Of a DNA stretch of 64,000 nucleotides, positions 43,443 through 52,641 are shown one piece after another. The notes beneath the pieces were generated by a model. It saw nothing but the letters and a program-made list of their open reading frames with translations, was not told where the DNA came from and did not search any database. The position numbers were made by a program, and so were the translations under genes. Where the stretch lies: contig JAILXW010000001.1 of assembly GCA_045430305.1 (NCBI GenBank), positions 1,426,001 through 1,490,000 of the forward strand. Direction: 5' to 3'. Origin of the DNA: Agarilytica sp045430305. Its GTDB lineage: Bacteria; Pseudomonadota; Gammaproteobacteria; Pseudomonadales; Cellvibrionaceae. How positions within the stretch are numbered: position 1 is the stretch's first letter; the number at the start of each line of letters is the position of its first letter.

Positions 43443-46400
43443 ATGATCCCAAAACTACGCAACATTAATTCGATACAATCTCACTACCTCGATTTTTTTG
43501 AGGCCGTAAAAAACAGCGCGTTTTGTGGAGATGTGAGCCCAGACTACGCCAGCCGAACGGTGCTATCGACCGACAATTCGATCTATCAAGTCTTACCTCA
43601 AGGCGTACTTTACCCAAAAACAGAAAGCGATCTTGTGGTGCTATGCCAACTCGCTGAGAGCAAAAAATTTAACGATATCGTGCTCTCACCTCGCGGTGGC
43701 GGCACCGGTACAAACGGACAATCGCTCACCGATGGTATCGTGGTAGATGTTTCGAAACATATGAACGAGATTCTCGAAATCAATCTCGACGAACAATGGG
43801 TACGCGTACAAAGTGGTGTTGTAAAAGATCAGCTCAATGCCGCCCTTGCCAAACAAGGGTATTTTTTCGCCCCCGAACTTTCGACCAGTAACCGCGCCAC
43901 TATTGGCGGCATGATTAATACCGACGCCTCCGGTCAAGGCTCTTGCCTCTACGGAAAAACACGCAATCATGTATTGGAGTTAAAAACCGTTTTGCTGAAC
44001 GGTTCGGTGCTTGCCTCTCGCGCAATAGAAGACAGCGAACTTGATGCCTTTTGCGACCAGCAAGACAAGGTCGGTTTAGTGCATCGCATTATCAAAAGCA
44101 TTCATAAAGAACACAAAGAAAAAATCGCAGAAGTTTTTCCACCTTTAAATCGCTGTTTAACCGGTTACGACCTTGCACACATATACGACGAACAAAGTAA
44201 GTTTAATCTCAACAATATCGTCTGCGGTAGTGAAGGTACTTTAGGTTTCGTTAGCGAAGCTAAATTAAATATTCTGCCTATTCCGAAATACTCTGCCTTG
44301 GTTCTGGTGAAATACGCAGACTTTGATACCTCACTAAGAGACGCCACAGAATTAATGAAGGCAAACCCTACCTCTATTGAGACCATTGACTCTAAGGTGT
44401 TGAATTTGGCAATGAATGATTTTATCTGGCATCAGGTAGAAGAGTTCTTTGACGCTGAAGATGCATCGGAGGTGCAAGGGGTTAACCTTGTCGAATATAC
44501 ATCAGACAACGAACAAGACCTAAAAGACAAAATCAAAAAACTAAGCGACCAGCTTGAACAAGACAAAGCTGGCGGACAACAAAATCGCTTAGGTTGGTCA
44601 ATGGCCTGGGGGTCAGAGTCTGTCAAAAAGATCTGGGCGATGCGCAAACGCGCAGTAGGGCTACTCGGTAATGCCCAGGGTGAAGCGCGCCCTATTCCTT
44701 TTGTGGAAGATACTGCGGTGCCGCCAGAACACCTCGCTGATTTTATTATGGAGTTTCGAGAAATACTCGATGCCTATCATTTGGAATACGGAATGTTTGG
44801 CCACGTTGATGCCGGAGTACTGCATGTTCGACCAGCCATTGACATGAAAGACCCAGAGCAAGAAAAAATCGCCTGGGAAATTTCTGATCGTATCGCAGAG
44901 CTTACTCAGCAATATCATGGTTTATTGTGGGGCGAGCACGGAAAAGGCGTACGCTCTGAATACGCGCCCGAATTTTTCGGCGACCTTTACCCACAACTGC
45001 AACGTATAAAAAGTATATTCGATCCACGCAACCAACTAAACCCAGGAAAAATTGCCACACCGGAAAAAGAGCTTGCGCTAATTGCCATTGATGATTTCCC
45101 TACGCGTGGCCAGCGCGATCGTGAAATACCTGTAAAATATTGGAATACTTTTGATGATGCCGTGTATTGCAACGGCAACGGCGCGTGCCACAACTGGAAC
45201 CCGAATGATGCTATGTGCCCTTCCTGGAAGGTTTCTCGCGATCGTACGCAAACACCAAAAGGCAGGGCTTCTTTATTACGCGAATGGTTAACATTGGTCG
45301 CTTACGAAGACCGAAAAAATAAAGACCTTGCAGAGCCTAGTTTATTTTCAAAAGTAAATCGTTTACCCGATAAGATTACCGCTTGGCGAGAAAAGCGCCG
45401 TGGTGACTACGATTTTTCCCACGAAGTGTACCAATCCATGTCTACGTGTTTGGCATGTAAGTCTTGTGCCGGGCAATGCCCAATTAAAGTCAACGTACCG
45501 GAATTTCGTAGTCAATTTTTGTCTATGTACCACTCCCGTTATTTTCGCCCACTCAAAGATTATTTAGTCGGCAGCCTGGAATGGCTTCTGCCTGTGTGCG
45601 CAAAATTTCCGGCTCTGTACAACACGCTGGTTCAGCTTCCACCCGTCGCACTGTTTTTAGAAAAAGTTGTCGGGTTTGTCGATAGCCCCCTACTTTCTCG
45701 CCAACCACTTGCACAAATTCCAGTCGCAACGGCACACAACCTAGCCGCACTAAGCGCTGAAGATAAAGCCCGTAGCCTTGTGCTCGTGCACGATGCCTTC
45801 ACCCGTTTTTTCGAAACCGAACTCGTCAACGACGTTGCAAGTCTTCTGGAAAAGCTCGGAATCAAAGTATTTGTTGCACCGTTTAGAGCAAATGGAAAGC
45901 CCCTTCACGTGCACGGCTTCATCAACAAATTTAAAGCCGTCGCCGAGAGCAACACAGCCCTATTAAATACGCTGGCCAAAAGCGGTGTCGCCCTCGCAGG
46001 TATAGACCCCTCAATGACGCTGACATATCAATCGGAATACCGAAAATATGTCAGCAAAACGCAAGTGCCTGAAGTTCACTTGATTCAAGATTGGCTGGTC
46101 GAAAATATACACCAACTAAATATTCCAGCAGCAAAAACAGAAGCATTGCATTATCGTTTGCTACCGCACTGTACCGAAAGCAGTAATGCGTCGTCTTCCG
46201 TTGCTCGCTGGGCAACAATTTTCAAAGCCTTTGGCCACCAACTTGATATTGCCAACGTTGGTTGCTGTGGCATGTCGGGTACCTACGGTCACGAGGCCAG
46301 AAACAAAGCCACGTCAAAAGCACTATTTAATATGAGCTGGAAGCCAGCTATTGAAGCCTCTACCGGTCAGGTACAAACACTTGCCACAGGGTTTTCTTGT

Positions 46401-46475
46401 CGTTGCCAGACCAAACGCGAAGCGAATATTAAGCTATCTCACCCCTTGCAAGCGCTGCTCGCAGCACTCACCTAA
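43443..46475 (+). CDS. ydiJ: YdiJ-type FAD/[4Fe-4S] D-2-hydroxyacid dehydrogenase
   Basis: 1010-residue three-part oxidoreductase, near the length of E. coli YdiJ. Residues 45-280 are the PCMH-type FAD domain (SPRGGGTGTNGQSL). The FAD-oxidase C-terminal domain runs to about 560. Cysteine-rich segments follow: CNGNGACHNWNP with MCPSW, then CLACKSCAGQCP. The tail carries a CCG domain (CCGMSGTYGHEA, FSCRCQTK). Known relatives oxidise D-2-hydroxyglutarate or D-lactate and pass electrons to the respiratory chain. Peripheral membrane association is likely. Confidence 0.93.
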   Translation: MIPKLRNINSIQSHYLDFFEAVKNSAFCGDVSPDYASRTVLSTDNSIYQVLPQGVLYPKTESDLVVLCQLAESKKFNDIVLSPRGGGTGTNGQSLTDGIVVDVSKHMNEILEINLDEQWVRVQSGVVKDQLNAALAKQGYFFAPELSTSNRATIGGMINTDASGQGSCLYGKTRNHVLELKTVLLNGSVLASRAIEDSELDAFCDQQDKVGLVHRIIKSIHKEHKEKIAEVFPPLNRCLTGYDLAHIYDEQSKFNLNNIVCGSEGTLGFVSEAKLNILPIPKYSALVLVKYADFDTSLRDATELMKANPTSIETIDSKVLNLAMNDFIWHQVEEFFDAEDASEVQGVNLVEYTSDNEQDLKDKIKKLSDQLEQDKAGGQQNRLGWSMAWGSESVKKIWAMRKRAVGLLGNAQGEARPIPFVEDTAVPPEHLADFIMEFREILDAYHLEYGMFGHVDAGVLHVRPAIDMKDPEQEKIAWEISDRIAELTQQYHGLLWGEHGKGVRSEYAPEFFGDLYPQLQRIKSIFDPRNQLNPGKIATPEKELALIAIDDFPTRGQRDREIPVKYWNTFDDAVYCNGNGACHNWNPNDAMCPSWKVSRDRTQTPKGRASLLREWLTLVAYEDRKNKDLAEPSLFSKVNRLPDKITAWREKRRGDYDFSHEVYQSMSTCLACKSCAGQCPIKVNVPEFRSQFLSMYHSRYFRPLKDYLVGSLEWLLPVCAKFPALYNTLVQLPPVALFLEKVVGFVDSPLLSRQPLAQIPVATAHNLAALSAEDKARSLVLVHDAFTRFFETELVNDVASLLEKLGIKVFVAPFRANGKPLHVHGFINKFKAVAESNTALLNTLAKSGVALAGIDPSMTLTYQSEYRKYVSKTQVPEVHLIQDWLVENIHQLNIPAAKTEALHYRLLPHCTESSNASSSVARWATIFKAFGHQLDIANVGCCGMSGTYGHEARNKATSKALFNMSWKPAIEASTGQVQTLATGFSCRCQTKREANIKLSHPLQALLAALT

Positions 46476-47007
46476 AGGCACAATATTACTCAGCCGCTTT
46501 GCCCTGATGCATTCGCGGCGACAAACCATTTACCGCCAAACTAAGCCCCACGAACCACCACTACCCCCTTGAATATGGCTGTTTCATCGCTGAGAAAGCA
46601 CGTGTTTTTTCGCGGCGCAGCACAGACGATATTTCTTCACGCTCCAGGCCTTCCTCTAAAGTTGACCTACCCCCTTTAGCCATTAACACGCCAATCGATG
46701 AATGCAGAAGCGCTTAAACGTTTGTTTTATCTGGGGAGTTACCGCACCTTCACCCAACAACGGATGCTTTTTAGCCAAAACGTCTAGTATTTCACAAACA
46801 GAGTAGTTTTTTCGCAAAAATTCATCACCTGTTGATTTTTTGCTTGCCCCCCCACTTATACAGCGTTATATTTTGCATCGCAGCATAGAGAAATGTTGCG
46901 CAGCGCTTTTAACGATATAAAAGCGCATGTCAGGAAGGCACAACTGAAAACGGAAGCTCACCGCGGATTGGTGACAATTTCTTTATTTGGCCGGGGGGCC
47001 GATTACA
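46476..47007. other. Long gene-free stretch before the subtilase gene
   Basis: No gene of credible length is seen. A minus-strand reading of about 40 codons near 46570-46690 (MAKGGRSTLEEGLEREEISS at the start) is too short to call. The last 100 bases presumably hold the subtilase promoter. No riboswitch or tRNA pattern is seen. Confidence 0.5.
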
Positions 47008-49788
47008 ATGAAATCTTATATACGCTTAGCAGCTGCGACACTTGTCACAAGTCTTTTAAGTGCTGGCGGCGTTTCTGCCAGTCCTGATCTTATTCAGCCA
47101 AGCCTGAACGAGTTGATTCAATCAAACGAAGTAAGTGCTGATCGCTTGCTTGTTAAGTTTCGTGCGTCTACTTCTGAATCTAATATGCTGCACATCTTGC
47201 AAGCATTTAACCTTGATTCGATGACGCCTTTTTATGCAGCAAGCAATCTTGAAAACCTGGGCCTACCCGGGATAAACGCTCTTAAGCAATGGCGAGTGGT
47301 AAGTTTTGCCAACGGCGTAAACCTTGGCGAAACGTTTCAAAGTTTGAAAAGTAACCCCAGCGTAGAAAGCATCGTTCCCGACATACGCGTAAGCTTGGCA
47401 GCAACACCGAATGACCTTGATGACCAACTATGGGGTTTAAACAACACAGGGCAATACGGTGGCACCTACGATGCTGACGTTGATGCAATTGAGGCTTGGG
47501 ACACGATTACCGATGCTAGCAATGTAGTAGTCGCTGTTATTGACACAGGTATCGATTACACACACGTGGATCTTGCAGGCAACATCTGGACTAATGAAGA
47601 CGAGATCCCAGGTAATGGCATCGACGATGATAACAATGGTTACATCGACGATATTCATGGCTATGACTTCGTCAACAATGATGGCGACCCCATGGATGAC
47701 CACTTCCACGGTACACACGTGATGGGCACCATCGCTGCCCAGGGCAACAATGGTTCTGGAATTAGCGGTATTGCATGGAATGCACAAGTCATGGCGCTAA
47801 AGTTTTTGGACGAAAACGGTAACGGTTTCTCATCCGATGCAATCAACGCCGTTCTATATGCTGCCAATAACGGCGCAGTGCTTTCTAACAATAGTTGGGG
47901 AAGCTATGCCGGAACTCATTTGTTAGAAGTTTACGACGCACCACTGAAAGATGCGATTAAAGCTGCGGGGCAGGCAGGTCATTTATTTATAGCGGCGGCA
48001 GGCAATAATGGCGCAAATACAGACGGTCACTATTCTGCTTACCCAGCAGGTATAGCGCTGAGCAATATTCTTACCGTCGCCGCGACTGACCGTAACGATG
48101 AGATTGCCAATTTTTCTAACTACGGTGAAGTAGAAGTGGATCTTGCGGCGCCCGGCGTTGATATCTATAGCACTATGCCCGGCAACCAATATGATTTTTT
48201 AAACGGTACCTCCATGGCAGCACCTCATGTCGCTGGTGCAGCGGCACTGTTGTTTGCCATGAATGACACGCTTTCCCCTGAAGAAGCAAAAGCAGTATTG
48301 ATGAATACTGCTGACGCCCTTCCAAACCTCGCTGGCATCGTCGGCAGCAGTGCCCGATTAAACATTGCAAATGCCGTCGCCGCTTTGGCAGAAGGCCCAT
48401 CATGCACATCTTACAACGACTCTGTCGTAAACCATGTGACTGCAGGTCGTGCACATTATTGCGGCTTCTTAAATTACAACGTGTGTGCCGACGGAAGTGA
48501 TGAAGATCTAGGTTCTCGTTTTGTTACACTTTCTGTCGAACTAGTTGAAACGGCTACAGGTTATTTCCAAACCGGCACTTGCCAAGCCACCGGCCTGGAC
48601 CTTCCTCCCGTTATTACAATGGATGGCGAACCTGAAAAACGTATCCTTGTTGGCGCAAGCTACAGCGCTCCTAGCGCAACCGCCACAGACCGTGAAGACG
48701 GCTCACTCAATGTTTCTGTAAGTGGCTCCGTAAACACCTCAGTTGCCGGTGACTACGTCATTTCATACAACGCTACTGATAGCGCAGGCAATAGCGCAGC
48801 GACGGAACGTCGCCTAGTGCAAGTACTTGCTGTAGACACCGCACCAGACATTGTTTTATTTGGCGACCACTGTCGTATGCCCCTTATTTGTTTTCCGATG
48901 TATATCGAACAAAACACCCATTACGTTGAACCTGGCTACATCGCAGTGGATGAATTAGACGGTGATTTAACATCACATGTTCAAGTAGATGGATCTGTAA
49001 TTAATGACACAAGCACTGTCGGTAAATACGAAGTTCACTATAACGTTGTTGACTCTGCTGGCCAATTTTTCTGGGGCTACGAAAGTATTTTCCGTCTCGT
49101 ATTTGTACTCGACGCAGAATACCCGCACATTTTCCTAGAGTCTGATGAAGAAGTAAGTGTTGCAACGGGGTCTTATACCATTAACTCGGTTCAAAATAAC
49201 GCTTACGCTATGGACATGAAGGACAAATACCAAAGTACTTCAATTGAAAATGGGATCGATAACACCGCTTCTGCGGGCACCTATGTTGTTCGTTATCACT
49301 ATACAGATACTGATGGGTACACCGCTGAGGCCTACCAAACGATTCACGTAGTCGACGATATAACACCTCCCACCATTAGCTTGAATGGCGATGCCGTTGT
49401 CACTATTGATCTTGGTGAAAACTACTACGATCCATGGATTGCGTATTCAGACGATTTGGACCCGTACCCAAACACTCACCGCGAAGGTACGTACGACACC
49501 AACACAATTGGCACGTATAGCATACGCTACTGGGTTGAAGACGAATCCGGTAACACATCAGAAAATGTCTATCGAACCATCAACGTTGTGAACCCTTGCT
49601 CCGAATACACCGATACGAACTCAAATCATATCAGCGCCGGTCGCGCTTATGCCTGTGGCAGCTGGAACTTAAACGCTTGCGCTAGCGGTTCTGGTAACAA
49701 CTTGGGTTCGCAATGGAGTGTTACTCAAAGCACAATTCATGAAACAGACCTAGGGTCTGGTGTGTTTTACTCTGGCGCTTGTCAGTAA
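47008..49788 (+). CDS. Secreted subtilisin-like serine protease with Ig-like and paired Cys modules
   Basis: Exported S8 peptidase of 926 residues. Signal peptide 1-24, propeptide to about 130. The catalytic domain (about 140-460) has the triad D179 (AVIDTGID), H234 (HGTHVMG) and S402 (NGTSMAAPHVAG). A Cys module follows at 466-525 (NHVTAGRAHYCG), then three to four DUF5011-like Ig domains (PPVITMDGEPEKRI, and PPTISLNGDAVVTIDLGENY style starts). A second copy of the Cys module (864-926, NHISAGRAYACG) ends the protein. The start at 47008 is chosen over TTG 46987. Probably secreted for protein feeding or matrix remodelling. A strong terminator follows. Confidence 0.9.
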   Translation: MKSYIRLAAATLVTSLLSAGGVSASPDLIQPSLNELIQSNEVSADRLLVKFRASTSESNMLHILQAFNLDSMTPFYAASNLENLGLPGINALKQWRVVSFANGVNLGETFQSLKSNPSVESIVPDIRVSLAATPNDLDDQLWGLNNTGQYGGTYDADVDAIEAWDTITDASNVVVAVIDTGIDYTHVDLAGNIWTNEDEIPGNGIDDDNNGYIDDIHGYDFVNNDGDPMDDHFHGTHVMGTIAAQGNNGSGISGIAWNAQVMALKFLDENGNGFSSDAINAVLYAANNGAVLSNNSWGSYAGTHLLEVYDAPLKDAIKAAGQAGHLFIAAAGNNGANTDGHYSAYPAGIALSNILTVAATDRNDEIANFSNYGEVEVDLAAPGVDIYSTMPGNQYDFLNGTSMAAPHVAGAAALLFAMNDTLSPEEAKAVLMNTADALPNLAGIVGSSARLNIANAVAALAEGPSCTSYNDSVVNHVTAGRAHYCGFLNYNVCADGSDEDLGSRFVTLSVELVETATGYFQTGTCQATGLDLPPVITMDGEPEKRILVGASYSAPSATATDREDGSLNVSVSGSVNTSVAGDYVISYNATDSAGNSAATERRLVQVLAVDTAPDIVLFGDHCRMPLICFPMYIEQNTHYVEPGYIAVDELDGDLTSHVQVDGSVINDTSTVGKYEVHYNVVDSAGQFFWGYESIFRLVFVLDAEYPHIFLESDEEVSVATGSYTINSVQNNAYAMDMKDKYQSTSIENGIDNTASAGTYVVRYHYTDTDGYTAEAYQTIHVVDDITPPTISLNGDAVVTIDLGENYYDPWIAYSDDLDPYPNTHREGTYDTNTIGTYSIRYWVEDESGNTSENVYRTINVVNPCSEYTDTNSNHISAGRAYACGSWNLNACASGSGNNLGSQWSVTQSTIHETDLGSGVFYSGACQ

Positions 49789-49808
49789 GCCATTTTATGG
49801 CGATTATC

Positions 49809-49835
49809 GGGGGCGCTTTGGCGCCCCTTTTTTTA
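49809..49835 (+). terminator. Terminator of the subtilase gene
   Basis: GGGGCGC-TTT-GGCGCCCC hairpin followed by seven T residues. Confidence 0.9.
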
Positions 49836-50005
49836 TTTCAGTTCAACGACAAAATGTGCGCAAGTTGACGTTTCCCGCCCCCTAAGTTCCCTACAATGAT
49901 TTCGCGCCACTCCAAGTCGAAATTTTTCATCAACTTAATAAAAGGCGCTTATAATTCATACGACCCCATAATAAAAATAAGCACCTCCAACCTATTTGAG
50001 AAAAT

Positions 50006-52453
50006 ATGCGCCATTCTTTGTTCAAATCTTTTTGGGTTTCAATCTTTTTGCTTTCATTCCTACCGGGGCTAGTTGTTAGTACAGTTGCTACAGCGGAAGA
50101 CGCTACAACGAACACCTATCAAATAGAGCCAATGTCACGCCGAGATGCCTTGGTAGAACTTGCAAAAAAAGCAGGCTACGAAATTCTTTTTAGTTACGAC
50201 GCCAGCCCCAAAGACACAGTAGAAGCTTATGCTACCCCACTACCACTGGAAGATGTGCTTTCAAAACTACTCGAAGGCACCGATTTGCGTTTTACTATCG
50301 TTGAAAAACAAATTCGTATTTCGCGTATCGGGCAAGAATATTCACGCCTGCCGCCAGTAACAGTACTGGGTTATTTACGCAGCTCTAACAAAAACGTTTC
50401 GCATGGCGACGACACTCAAGAGCGCTTCCCTTTGTACCAAGTACCACTTTCCATTCAATCGATAAGCCGAGAATACATAGAAGAAGTTCAAGCCCGAGAG
50501 TTAGAAGATATTCTTAATTATATAGGCGGCGTGGAATATTTAAACGCAAACGCTGGAATCACCCCGTCATACTATTCACGGGGCATTGGTACGCCCTTTA
50601 GCATTGACGGAAAGTTTTACCGCCGTACGCTACTTGACCAAGACCCCGCCATTCTTGAACGTATCGACTTGGTACAAGGGCCAAGTGCAAACTTCTTGCT
50701 TCCGGGCGGAATGCTAAACTTTGTAACAAAAAAACCAGAGAATAACCCTTTTGCAGAGTTTCGCCTAACGGGCGGTTCTTGGGGATTTTTTCGTTCTGAA
50801 TTTGATTTAAACCTAAATAATAATCCTGAAAAAATACAAGGGTTCCGTTTTGTTGGGGTGATCGAAAATAAAAAGCATTTCAAACAGCATGTAGAAAAGG
50901 ATAAGTATGTTGCTGCTCCTAGCTTTACAAAAGAATTTAAAAATGGAAGCCAACTGCTACTAAACGGGAGTTATAGCCACAAAAACGAAACATCTAACAC
51001 TACAACAATTCACAAAGATTTCTTGCCTCGCAGTATTCCCGTAGATCGTTTACTTTCATTGCCTTGGTCAAAGGCAGAAAGCAAAGAAACTCATGCAGCT
51101 TTTGATTATCGCAACCTAGAAATTGGTACTTGGCGTTTTAACGGTGGTGGCAATTGGTATTTGTCTGAAATAGACAACTCACCAGTTGCTATTGGTATTT
51201 TCCCTGAAGATCACCCTTTTTATACTCGCGAAGGCGACGGTTTCGCATTCCGCTTTAACGCAGATGACCGAGAAATTGAAACCTGGGGGCTCGACACCGC
51301 CATCGAGCGCAGTGCGGATATCTTTAACATTCCCACACTATTGAGAGTTGGGCTTGACTACCAAAACTGGAATATCAATGGGCCTATATACTCCAGCCCT
51401 GGAGGAGGTAATCTACAGCCTCTCGACCTCTTTAACATCTACGATCCAAACTACGATATTCCTGAGCCTGTCAAAGCCACGGCCACAGGAAGAACAAAAC
51501 AAATCACTGATTTCTGGGGCTTGTTTGTTTCACAAAATTTTTATTTCTCAGACTTGCTTACTGTTCATCTGGATCTCCGTTATGAAGACATGCAGACAAA
51601 CTTTCACTCTCAAGACTCAGAACCGTCTCCAAGCGATTGGAATCTAAACGTAACGTATTCAGAATTTACTCCTCAAATTGGGGCCAATTTCAAATTTACA
51701 GATAGTTTTTCGTCTCACATTTCGTATTCTGAGTCATTTTCCGCTCAGACCATTGCCGATGCAGATACCGTCGATAATTTTTTTACAATCGACGGCGAAT
51801 ATGTTGATCCAGTTAAAAATCGCCAATGGGAACTCGCGTTTAAAAACAAACTATTCGACGAAAAGCTAGCTAGCAATCTGACTCTATACAAAATTAGAGT
51901 ATCAAATATGCAATATATTTGGAGCGATGGAACATCCTTCTTCAACGGAAGATTTGAAGATCAACACTCACGCGGTTTGAGTTTTAATATAAACGGGGCG
52001 TTGAGTGACGCCATCAATATCGTGTTGAATTACGCCTACAATGAAACCGAAACGGCGGTCGCTTTGCCCACAGGTAACATTAACGGCATTGCAATATCAG
52101 AACCCGTATTTGAAACAGATAAAACCGTCCCAGGGACGGCCAAATCAATCGGTAACGCTTGGCTTAGTTACGACTCAAAGCAAGGCCCGTTTAAAAACTA
52201 TGAATTTGGACTAGGCCTTAAATATATTGGCGACCGATACGGGGACAACCAAAACTCCTTCAAACTACCCGCGTATCGTACAGTGGAATTTGTTACGCGT
52301 TACAGTGGGTTTGAAAAGCTAGAAATTGCATTTGTTATTCGGAATATGCTAGACGAATATTATTACAAGGGTGGCCTGGGCGTGCCTGAACTTACTGAAG
52401 AAGGTGACCCAAGAAGTTTTTACCTGACCTTCAAATCTTCCCATGACTTTTAA
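50006..52453 (+). CDS. TonB-dependent siderophore-type receptor with STN domain
   Basis: Outer-membrane receptor of 815 residues. Signal peptide about 1-30. Residues 45-105 form a secretin/TonB short N-terminal (STN) domain as in FpvA/FecA-type receptors, which signal to an anti-sigma factor. The plug (about 140-240) has ILNYIGGVEYLNAN and ERIDLVQGPSANFLLPGG. The barrel ends in Phe. No sigma/anti-sigma (FecI/FecR) genes adjoin. The next gene is a clear paralogue in the same orientation. Iron-siderophore uptake is probable but the ligand is unknown; no Fur box was found. Confidence 0.9.
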   Translation: MRHSLFKSFWVSIFLLSFLPGLVVSTVATAEDATTNTYQIEPMSRRDALVELAKKAGYEILFSYDASPKDTVEAYATPLPLEDVLSKLLEGTDLRFTIVEKQIRISRIGQEYSRLPPVTVLGYLRSSNKNVSHGDDTQERFPLYQVPLSIQSISREYIEEVQARELEDILNYIGGVEYLNANAGITPSYYSRGIGTPFSIDGKFYRRTLLDQDPAILERIDLVQGPSANFLLPGGMLNFVTKKPENNPFAEFRLTGGSWGFFRSEFDLNLNNNPEKIQGFRFVGVIENKKHFKQHVEKDKYVAAPSFTKEFKNGSQLLLNGSYSHKNETSNTTTIHKDFLPRSIPVDRLLSLPWSKAESKETHAAFDYRNLEIGTWRFNGGGNWYLSEIDNSPVAIGIFPEDHPFYTREGDGFAFRFNADDREIETWGLDTAIERSADIFNIPTLLRVGLDYQNWNINGPIYSSPGGGNLQPLDLFNIYDPNYDIPEPVKATATGRTKQITDFWGLFVSQNFYFSDLLTVHLDLRYEDMQTNFHSQDSEPSPSDWNLNVTYSEFTPQIGANFKFTDSFSSHISYSESFSAQTIADADTVDNFFTIDGEYVDPVKNRQWELAFKNKLFDEKLASNLTLYKIRVSNMQYIWSDGTSFFNGRFEDQHSRGLSFNINGALSDAINIVLNYAYNETETAVALPTGNINGIAISEPVFETDKTVPGTAKSIGNAWLSYDSKQGPFKNYEFGLGLKYIGDRYGDNQNSFKLPAYRTVEFVTRYSGFEKLEIAFVIRNMLDEYYYKGGLGVPELTEEGDPRSFYLTFKSSHDF

Positions 52454-52488
52454 ACTTCTGCACGCTAAACATCCAATCATTCACTTTC

Positions 52489-52500
52489 GCTATATATAGC
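52489..52500. repeat. 12-bp palindrome between the two receptor genes
   Basis: GCTATATATAGC is a perfect 12-bp palindrome 36 bases after the first receptor stop. Its role is unknown; it is too AT-rich and short to be a good terminator. Confidence 0.45.
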
Positions 52501-52641
52501 AGGAGCCCTAATTCTAGCTCGTGCACGTTTTTGGAATTAAAACCAAAACAATCAACTAAAAAACGAAACCACTCTCACTTTTTTAAAGGCAATAGTGTTC
52601 AAATTCGAACTATAAAGATAATAGCCCAATAACAGTCGTCA

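Noticed and set aside
49839..50005. Fur box upstream of the first TonB receptor
   Set aside because: No stretch approaches the GATAATGATAATCATTATC pattern in either receptor upstream region.
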